From Synanceia verrucosa (Eukaryota; Chordata; Actinopteri; Perciformes; Synanceiidae), in NCBI GenBank assembly GCA_029721515.1, contig CM056567.1:2906007-2970006 (forward strand): DNA of 64,000 bases, in the 5' to 3' direction. The translations under genes were made by a program, and so were the position numbers. Positions within the stretch are counted from its first letter, which is position 1. Each line of letters starts with the position of its first letter. This document shows, in pieces, positions 55,312 to 64,000 of this stretch. The notes beneath the pieces are model-generated. The model saw only the letters and a program-made list of their open reading frames with translations. It did no database searches and was not told where the DNA came from.

Positions 55312-58300
55312 AAAATAGTCTATAATATTTGCTGTAAATAGTCAATAACATAGTTAATTATATCTTTGAAATAGTTGACAGTTGTTGATAAAATAGTCAT
55401 TAATCGTCGCTATAAATAGTTGATAAAATAGTTAATAATAGTCACTGTAAATGGCTGATAATAAGATAATAGTCACTATAAATAGTTGTTAATAAGATAA
55501 TAGTCACTATAAATTGTCACTATAAATAGTTGATAATAAGATAATAGTCACTATAAATTGTCACTATAAATAGTTGTTAATAAGATAATAGTCACTATAA
55601 ATTGTCACTATAAATAGTTGATAATAAGATAATAGTCACTATAAATTGTCACTATAAATAGGATAATAAGATAATAGCCACTATAAATACTTGATAATAA
55701 GATAATAGTCACTATAAATTGTCACTATAAATACTTGATAATAACATAATAGTCACTATAAATTGTCACTATAAATAGTTGATGATAAGATAATAGTCAC
55801 TATAAATAGTCACTATAAATAGGTGATAATAAGATAATAGTCACTATAAATTGTCACTATAAATAGTTGATAATAAGATAATAGTCACTATAAATAGTCA
55901 CTATAAATAGGTGATAATAAGATAATAGTCACTATAAATAGTTGATAATAACATAATAGTCACTATAAATTGTCACTATAAATAGTTGATAATAAGATAA
56001 TAGTCACTATAAATTGTCACTATAAATAGTTGATAATAAGATAATAGTCACTATAAATAGTCACTATAAATAGGTGATAATAAGATAATAGTCACTATAA
56101 ATAGTTGATAATAAGATAATAGTCACTATAAATAGTCACTATAAATAGGTGATAATAAGATAATAGTCACTATAAATAGTTGATAATAACATAATAGTCA
56201 CTATAAATTGTCACTATAAATAGTTGATAATAAGATAATAGTCACTATAAATTGTCACTATAAATAGTTGATGATAAGATAATAGTCACTATAAATTGTC
56301 ACTATAAATAGTTGATAATAAGATAATAGTCACTATAAATAGTCACTATAAATAGGTGATAATAAGATAATAGTCACTATAAATAGTTGATAATAAGATA
56401 ATAGTCACTATAAATAGTCACTATAAATAGGTGATAATAAGATAATAGTCACTATAAATAGTTGATAATAACATAATAGTCACTATAAATTGTCACTATA
56501 AATAGTTGATGATAAGATAATAGTCACTATAAATTGTCACTATAAATAGTTGATAATAAGATAATAGTCACTATAAATAGTCACTATAAATATGTGATAA
56601 TAAGATAATAGTCACTATAAATAGTTGATAATAAGATAATAGTCACTATAAATAGTTGATAATAACATAATAGTCACTATAAATTGTCACTATAAATAGT
56701 TGATGATAAGATAATAGTCACTATAAATTGTCACTATAAATAGTTGATAATAAGATAATAGTCACTATAAATAGTCACTATAAATAGGTGATAATAAGAT
56801 AATAGTCACTATAAATAGTTGATAATAAGATAATAGTCACTATAAATAGTCACTATAAATAGGTGATAATAAGATAATAGTCACTATAAATAGTTGATAA
56901 TAACATAATAGTCACTATAAATTGTCACTATAAATAGTTGATGATAAGATAATAGTCACTATAAATTGTCACTATAAATAGTTGATAATAAGATAATAGT
57001 CACTATAAATAGTCACTATAAATAGGTGATAATAAGATAATAGTCACTATAAATAGTCACTATAAATAGGTGATAATAAGATAATAGTCACTATAAATAG
57101 TTGATAATAAGATAATAGTCACTATAAATAGTCACTATAAATAGGTGATAATAAGATAATAGTCACTATAAATAGTTGATGATAAGATAATAGTCACTAT
57201 AAATAGTTGATAATAACATAATAGTCACTATAAATTGTCACTATAAATACTTGATAATAACATAATAGTCACTATAAATAGTCACTATAAATAGTTGATG
57301 ATAAGATAATAATCACTATAAATAGTCACTATAAATAGTTAATAATAAGATAATAGTCACTATAAATAGTTGATAATAAGATAATAGTCACTATAAATAG
57401 TCACTATAAATAGGTGATAATAAGATAATAGTCACTATAAATAGTCACTATAAATAGGTGATAATAAGATAATAGTCACTATAAATAGTTGATGATAAGA
57501 TAATAGTCACTATAAATAGTTGATAATAACATAATAGTCACTATAAATTGTCACTATAAATACTTGATAATAAGATAATAGTCACTATAAATAGTCACTG
57601 TAAATAGTTGATGATAAGATAATAGTCACTATAAATAGTCACTATAAATAGTTAATAATAAGATAATAGTCACTATAAATAGTTGATAATAAGATAATAG
57701 TCACTATAAATAGGATAATAAGATAATAGTCACTATAAATTGTCACTATAAATACTTGATAATAACATAATAGTCACTATAAATAGTCACTATAAATAGT
57801 TGATGATAAGATAATAGTCACTATAAATAGTCACTATAAATAGTTAATAATAAGATAATAGTCACTATAAATAGTTGATAATAAGATAATAGTCACTATA
57901 AATAGTTGATAATAAGATAATAGTCACTATAAATTGTCACTATAAATACTTGATAATAACATAATAGTCACTATAAATAGTTGATGATAAGATAATAGTC
58001 ACTATAAATAGTCACTATAAATAGTTAATAATAAGATAATAGTCACTATAAATAGTTGATAATAAGATAATAGTCACTATAAATAGGATAATAAGATAAT
58101 AGTCACTATAAATTGTCACTATAAATAGGATAATAAGATAATAGTCACTATAAATTGTCACTATAAATACTTGATAATAACATAATAGTCACTATAAATA
58201 GTCACTATAAATAGTTGATGATAAGATAATAGTCACTATAAATTGTCACTATAAATAGTTATAATAAGATAATAGTCACTATAAATAGTCACTATAAATA

Positions 58301-58395
58301 GTTGATAATAAGATAATAGTCACTATAAATAGTCACTATAAATAGTTGATAATAAGATAATAGTCACTATAAATAGTTTCTATAAACAGTGGATA
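55312..58395. repeat. AT-rich tandem array of GATAATAAGATAATAG / TCACTATAAATAG units
   Basis: About 3.1 kb of alternating modules. One is GATAATAAGATAATAG (variants GATAATAACATAATAG and GATGATAAGATAATAG). The other is one or two copies of TCACTATAAATAG or TCACTATAAATTG. The basic period is 31 bp, or about 44 bp when the second module is doubled. A variable higher-order order is visible; for example the AACATAATAG variant recurs near 55950, 56190, 56471, 56662, 56902 and 57211. The edges (55312-55460 and 58370-58395) are more diverged, as expected for homogenisation from the centre. By eye there are on the order of a hundred CTATAAATAG strings. Confidence 0.97.
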
Positions 58396-61149
58396 GGTCA
58401 TATCGTAAATCCCTGGTCGCCCTGCACTAATCTTCATCTATTTACCGTTAACTAATATTTATCTGTCGGCTCTGATTGGCTGTTCATCGTCACATGACCT
58501 GCAGTGATGAAACTGCATGAAAATGCTAAATGTTAGCCTGCAAACATTGTGTGTCTGGGGCTTTTATTGTGCACTAACATATTTTATTGTATGATTGGAT
58601 TTCCTCACTGTCCTCATGACAATAACGTTTAATCTTGACGACCGGCACAACTCAACCTTCACAGCTTTAGAAAAAAATCCTTGTTTTGGAAACAAAATAT
58701 ATCGCTCTTAATTATTTTAATGTCACAACAGAAACAATTAAAAAAACACTGATGTGTGAATTAATAGCATGGATTTTTCGGTTATTTAATAAATAAACAT
58801 TTAAGTTAAAAATAAAGAGAAGAAGCTAAAAAGAAACAAAAAGATCAAGAAATAAGTTTTGAATGAAAACCAGCAGACTGGACTTCTTCTTCTGAACGTC
58901 TTCTCACATGAATTGGTTTTATTATTTGTTACTGAAAAATCATTGTGAGGTTTGTCAAAAATGACATAATCAGGGTTTTTATTGTTTATTTTTTGCACCG
59001 GAATAAAAGCAGTTTTTCCAACAGGGAAAGGTGTCACATAGAATTCAGTTTTCATTTTTTTCTGCCGAATAAAGGGTCTGAATGTAAATAATGCAGTGAT
59101 AACTGGAGCAGATATTATGTGAATGATTGCTCGGCTTCCTTCAGACCTGCACGTTTCTGACAAATCAGAGAGTTTATCGTGTCTGAGAGCTGATAATTAT
59201 CGAGTTATTATGCAAAACAGCGGCGTAGATTCAGAGTCAACATGGAGTAAATGTATCCAGCGGCACACATTTGATAAAAGCCGTTGAAAACAATAAATCG
59301 CAGCATTAATCAATCACAAGACAAAGAGAGTAGCAGCTGATTAATATTCACCGGAGGAAGAAACACCTCAGCTCTGCCTGAAAGCTGCTAAGATCCAGCG
59401 GTGGTCTTTTATTGTGGTGACTGCTGCTGTTTCACTTCCCTCGCTTTTGTCCCGTCCTCGAACGAACTGACACCGAGAACAATGTAAGAGCTGGTGTGTT
59501 TTATTTCCTGAGATGAGGAAGGTTGTCACAGTTGACACAAATCATCCGTTAGAAACGTTCTCCGGCGAGTTACGCCTCCCGTTTCTTTGACTTCATCACA
59601 GGTGACATTTGTTTTCCTTCTGAACAGAAAAAGGTTCTCATTTGTTAATAATTATAATGATTATAATCATGATAATCCACCATTAAAAGCTGGTACTCTT
59701 CATTTCTCTCTTTCCAACCACTGCCCAGCAGGTATTTCAGAATAAAAGCCAGCTTTTATTTTTTGGTCCATCTGATCTCATTTTGGCTCGACTAGCTGAT
59801 CACATGTTGGCGGCCAAATGTTGCTGTGACATCACAAAACACCTTTTTATGCCGTGAATCAAGAATTCAACTGCTAATTATGACAATTTACATTTTATTT
59901 TACGACATTTTGTACAGATTTAAAACTGCAACTCAACTTGGTGGAGGATGATGACGGTCAGGCGTTAATTTTGTTTTGAAATGGAAACAGGAAGTATTGA
60001 AAATAAATCTTCATTATTTTCCCTTGTCTCCAGTGTTTACCACAGACATTTGTACGACTTTTTTCCGACATTCTCGATACACATTTTCTGACGCTCAGAG
60101 TGACGGTAGAAACTCCAGCGTTAGTATTTTGAACATGTACAGGGGTGGTGGGTGGCACAGGAAAATAAAATACAGTGAGGATATTAAGGAGTCTGCACAT
60201 GGACGGCAGATTGTCAGAAATAAAGACAGGTCTAACCTGTTAACATGGCTGCTGCCTGACGGGAGGCTGAAGGAGAGGTTAAGGGAGGCGGCAGAACAAC
60301 GTGGCACAAAATGTGCCGCCGCCATTATCGGGGCCCCTGACTCAGACACCTTATCCCCGCCATTAGAGCTGAACTGGGCGAATTGAATTAGAGGCGACTT
60401 TGTCTTTAAAGGCTGCTAGAATCCAGCCGCCACACACTTTCTACCTTTTTGGAGGCGAGGGTCGGCGGGGGCGAGAGAGTGGGCAGCGAACGCCACTCAG
60501 AGGCGACCACAGCTTGGCGGCTCGGCTGGAGTCTGATAAGCTTTAATGGCGTCGCCACAGTGATTCACAGCACACACACACACACACACACAGAAACAGA
60601 TTTGTGGACCCTGGATGAATCTGCAGCAGCAGGGAGTCTCTATTTACCAGTAATTGCGTTTCTCTGCCCTCTTGCAGCTCCGCCTTCTAAACTGTTCTGC
60701 GCCTCAGGAAGTCGAAGGTGGCCGAGCGAACATGTTGTCGGCCTCACGCTGCGCTCTGACAGCTGATCGGCCGATCTGTGCAAAACATGAACCCGGAGCT
60801 TCGTAACCCGTCAGACGGACACAACGCTTCACGCCGTTAAACACATTTAGTGTTTTCTGCTTAATTTGATCGATTCAGCCTCCATCAGCAGAGCCGGAGG
60901 CGTTCAAACACAACATCCGTATTCACCACAGCCTTCTGCTGGTCGAGATCATGACGAACGAGCGGCGACTGTGGTTGGTTTTTCATGGAGGCAGACCGTC
61001 GAGGGAATTATGTTTGTTTTGGTCAAGTCTGGCGGAAGGGAGGAAGAATGGAGGCAGATATAAGGGTGGATGAGAAGAGATTGTACATGTGACTTCCTGT
61101 CACAGACCAACAGTGATATACAGAGTTTAACTAATATTATCAGAGCAGC
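58396..61149. other. Intronic, nothing recognised; (CA)n at 60569-60592
   Basis: No exon was found. A short (CA)n run sits at about 60569-60592. The frames 59976-60386 (+) and 58801-59163 (-) have no recognisable domain. Confidence 0.5.
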
Positions 61150-61560
61150 ATCACCTGCCGAAAAATGTTCAGTTTCCTGTCACAGAAACCAGGAAATACT
61201 CACATTTAAGAAGCTCCGATCAGAGAAATTGAACTTTTCATTGTAATATTGTACATGATATTATGTCAAAGATGGAATTATAGTGGATATAAGTTAGCTG
61301 GTGACCACTGCATCAACCTGCAGTCACAACAAGTTCCTTTATCTGTTCAAATCTATAACAAGTCAAGTGTTTATTGTCACGTGAGAGAAAAGACTTTCTT
61401 TACTGTCCACAATGAACGCTGAGCAATAAGTCAAAATAGATAAACATAAATAAATAAGCAAAAAAAATACAATATAATAAAAGAGCAACAGTAAATAGAT
61501 ATTTACTGTAAACACTGATCAAAATGTGTTTTAAAATGTCCTGTAAATGTAATAAAGGAA
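61150..61560 (+). repeat. Dispersed repeat fragments (family 2 interior and a TTTATTGTCAC type)
   Basis: TTCAGTTTCCTGTCACAGAA, CTCACATTTAAGAAGC and TCAGAGAAATTGAACTTTTC (61165-61240) match family 2 interiors at 4890 and 48520. From 61345, CAAGTCAAGTGTTTATTGTC followed by AT-rich sequence with TAAATAAATAAGC resembles another common fish repeat. Confidence 0.5.
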
Positions 61561-63171
61561 GATTCTCTGAAGAGAAATAAGAGCTGGAGGTGGAGGAACA
61601 GGGAAACTCCACATGGACGAGGGCAGAAAGAAGGAATCGATAGTGTGGAACAGATGAATAAAGCAGGCAGCTCTGCAGCTTCAACCCTCCTGAAGACTCA
61701 CAGCAGATCTGCTGCTTGTTAGCAGGAAGTCACCACGATGCGGCGATGTGCCGAGCGCTCGCTGGACAGGCGGCTCGCAAGGCGAACAGATTGCAGGATT
61801 GCAGATGACTCAAAATGTCCATCTGCCCCCCTCATGTGTCTTTTCTCCCTGTCTTGTGTTTTTTGCTGTCCGCACAGACCTCTCTGCTTCTGGGAGCTTT
61901 TATCTTTTAGTTTACGTCTCTTAAAACTACAGCAAAACCAGGACGTTGTCACGGCGACGCTACGCTGACGCTGCAGATGGCTGCCTGTGTGCAGAGGTCT
62001 CTGCTTTTTCTCTCTGAACGTTCGGCTCTTACTTTCATTCACAAGTCCTCCTGAAGCTAAACTGAAGAAACGTCTGGTTAAAACCATCTCCCTGCTTCTG
62101 GAAGCTTGGACTTTTTTTTGTTCTTCTTTTTGAACGTGTTGAAACATCGGCTGTTTTTTTTTTTTGCGGAGAACGGGGCGTCGAGTGCGTGGGCGGTAAA
62201 TTGCGTTGTGGGCTGGCTCTGCAGGCCTGAAAGGTGTTTTTCTGCTCACCTTGTTCTCTATGGTCACATGCTCGCTCAAACAGGAATGTGAATTAGTGGG
62301 TAATTCAGAGGCCCTCCTGAGAGCGGCGGCGAGGTGTGAACCAGACCCGGCGCCACCTGTCCTCCGTCCTAACAGCAGGTGGACCAGAGGACGACCACCT
62401 GTCCATCAGAGACTCCTCTCCACGATTGTTCCGACACTCTTTTGCAGGATTACCGCTTTGATTCTGCTTCTATAATCACCGCTCATTGTTCTGCCGCTTA
62501 TTGTTTCCGCGCTCAATTTGTTTGTTTGTGTTCAACACAAACGTCCTTTTGTTTGCGGCCAGGCGAGCGGTTTGTGTGCGAGGTCGTTGAGTTGAAATGA
62601 ATTTGAAGAATGAAATTAAAGCGCTTCTTTTCAGGACCCATGGACAGTATTTGAACCAACACACCTGTCAGCAAATGATGGATTATTCATTTAAAAGGAC
62701 TCAGTTTATTGTGGTTGGTTTTTAATTCATGGAGCAGGCTGTGTATGTGTAGATACACAGGTCTTAATCACCTCCAGCATCATCTCATCACCTTTAACTG
62801 GACTCTGTCTTCCTCACTGAGTTCAACAGGAGTGAGGAATTTAAACTGAATTCACCTTTTTAGACCCAAATTTGATCCAGAACACTGGAAATGAATCCAG
62901 AACAAACAACCACTAAAACACATTTTTCTGTTCAGGAATGACAGGAAATAACTGCAATTAAACGTCTCAATCAATAAATCATAATGATGAGCTCTGATAC
63001 ATAAAAAAAATATTATGGTAATCATCAGATGTCTAGAAAGGCACGACACAAGTACAGTCCAATTTACATTTACGTTTCTTAAGCGCTGCATATATACACA
63101 CTGTACATGATGCTGTGCTCTTATCTGTCCAGTAATCCTTGGATCTCGTCTCCTCTTCACCACCCAGGATC
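61561..63171. other. Intronic, nothing recognised
   Basis: This stretch includes the longest open frame of the window (61719-62279 on the minus strand, 186 codons). That frame is rich in Arg, Lys and Ser, has no domain, and runs against the host gene, so it is not supported as coding. Confidence 0.5.
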
Positions 63172-63600
63172 GACAGGGTTCCTGTGGTTCCTTAAAAAGT
63201 CTTAAAATGTCTTAAATTAAAATCTGGGTAGGTAAGGTCTTAAATTGTCTTAAATGTAGCGTAAATTTGCTGTAGGTATTAGATTTTCAGATGGTGCGTT
63301 TGATGCCAATAGGAAAACAGAATTCAGTGATTGACTGCAATTTTGCACATTATTCACAAAGTTCACTTCTGTGTTCTTGAAAGTACAAAAAAAATGTTAT
63401 GCCTTCAATTTATATCGTCGTTGCAAGTGTTAAAGGGCTGAAAAAAATTCATTAAAAAATTATTATCAGAGATAATCGGTTATCTGATTTTTTTTTTTTT
63501 GACTATTTTCTACCAAAGAAATTGTTCTGATATTTTTAATTATTTGTTAAGGTCTTAAAAAAGTCTTGTTAAAAAGTATTAAATTTGACTTTTAAAATGG
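63172..63600. repeat. Dispersed element of the AAAAAGTCTTAAAATGTCTT type
   Basis: Starts CAGGGTTCCTGTGGTTCCTT, then AAAAAGTCTTAAAATGTCTT and TAAGGTCTTAAATTGTCTTA. The right part (63548-63590) has AAGGTCTTAAAAAAGTCTTG and AAAGTATTAAATTTGACTT. I recall such elements, with CAGGGTTCC ends, as abundant in teleosts. A clean right terminus or target duplication was not found. Confidence 0.6.
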
Positions 63601-64000
63601 TGCAAGAGCCCAGATTGAGCTCCAGTCTTCACAGATATTTCACTTGTTTTGTCAAAAAACATTTAAGATATTACAGTGCTTTAATGTTAACATGTGAAGT
63701 TTGTGGTAAAAGCTCATGAATAGTTATGTTGTGATAAAATGAAGCTCGCAGGTTCTCACTGTGGTTTGGTGAAGCGTGGCGTTTTTTAGTTTTTGTTTCG
63801 CAGCACGTTTCCTCACCAAGGGGACGGCGAGGAGAGAGCAGACCGATCGAATAGTTTTTTTTGTCAGAGGTCTCCTAACTTCCTCACAAATCAATGCAGG
63901 TCTTAAACTGCAGCCAGCCGGCTGAAACCGGCCTCTCCAAACCCCAAACTGCAGAAAACACAGAGTCATGTTTCACACATAAATAATGAACTTCCTGTGT
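63601..64000. other. Intronic, nothing recognised
   Basis: No exon, repeat family or RNA gene was identified up to the window end. Confidence 0.5.

Larger units (their letters stand above)
38906..64000 (+). other. Ephrin-A intron 1, incomplete (inferred)
   Basis: No segment resembling the conserved second exon (NDYLDIYCPHY, FKRWECNRP, KFSEKFQ blocks) was seen in any frame by eye between the donor and the window end. The rest of the window is therefore interpreted as first intron, at least 25 kb. Large first introns are common in ephrin-A genes. Confidence 0.65.

Noticed and set aside
58801..59163. 120-codon minus-strand frame
   Set aside because: Phe/Leu/Lys-rich, explained by AT-rich composition; no motif or context.
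61719..62279. Longest open frame (186 codons, minus strand)
   Set aside because: Basic, Ser-rich, no domain or family motif, no splice or promoter context, antisense within a presumed intron. A frame of this length is not surprising by chance in 64 kb.
38906..64000. Second ephrin exon inside the window
   Set aside because: Scanning by eye for the NDYLDIYCPHY and FKRWECNRP blocks found nothing. A profile search is needed to be sure, so only intron 1 is claimed.
1..64000. tRNA, rRNA or known microRNA genes
   Set aside because: No B-box-like GGTTCGAATCC sequence, rRNA segment or familiar mature microRNA was noticed. A covariance-model search would be decisive.
1..64000. A novel multi-gene defence or mobile system
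   Set aside because: Only one host exon and one broken transposase are coding-like. The remaining structure is non-autonomous transposons and tandem repeats, so no new protein system can be supported.

Overview
This is vertebrate, most likely percomorph teleost, nuclear DNA, not bacterial. There is no dense coding, there are no operons, and long AT-rich non-coding stretches alternate with microsatellites, minisatellites and several classes of short DNA transposon. Some of the dispersed repeats match families I remember as common in spiny-rayed fish genomes. Nearly all open reading frames of 60-190 codons are chance frames.

One host gene can be supported: the first coding exon of an ephrin-A gene, best matched to ephrin-A3 (efna3), at 38796-38905 on the + strand. 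It encodes a start methionine, a signal peptide and the family hallmark SDRHAVYWNSSN, and ends at a consensus GTAAGT donor. A GC-rich, CpG-containing segment with a GC box lies just upstream. The receptor-binding exon was not found, so everything from 38906 to the window end is read as intron 1 (more than 25 kb). Everything before about 38.3 kb is upstream intergenic DNA.

Upstream region (1-38300): a decayed Tc1/mariner element (8328-9554) sits inside an older dispersed repeat. A pair of TTAA-flanked MITEs lies in opposite orientations (2063-2512, 35569-36019). A 154-bp hAT-like MITE has a perfect 8-bp duplication (36318-36471). A Harbinger-like MITE (37551-38006) interrupts an AGCTAGC-rich tandem array. 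There is also a 27-bp minisatellite of about 1.46 kb rich in AGGTCA (11262-12718) and several degenerate tandem or dispersed repeats.

Intron region (38906-64000): a TTAA-flanked element with an expanded GTTAC-rich core (46099-46930), a 43-bp minisatellite (50351-51237), and a roughly 3.1-kb AT-rich tandem array whose repeated CTATAAATAG matches the MEF2 consensus (55312-58395).

No previously undescribed multi-gene system is visible. The most unusual content is the non-autonomous transposons with readable insertion histories and two minisatellites that repeat transcription-factor-like motifs many times near or inside a developmental guidance gene. All family names come from reading motifs by eye; no database search was run.
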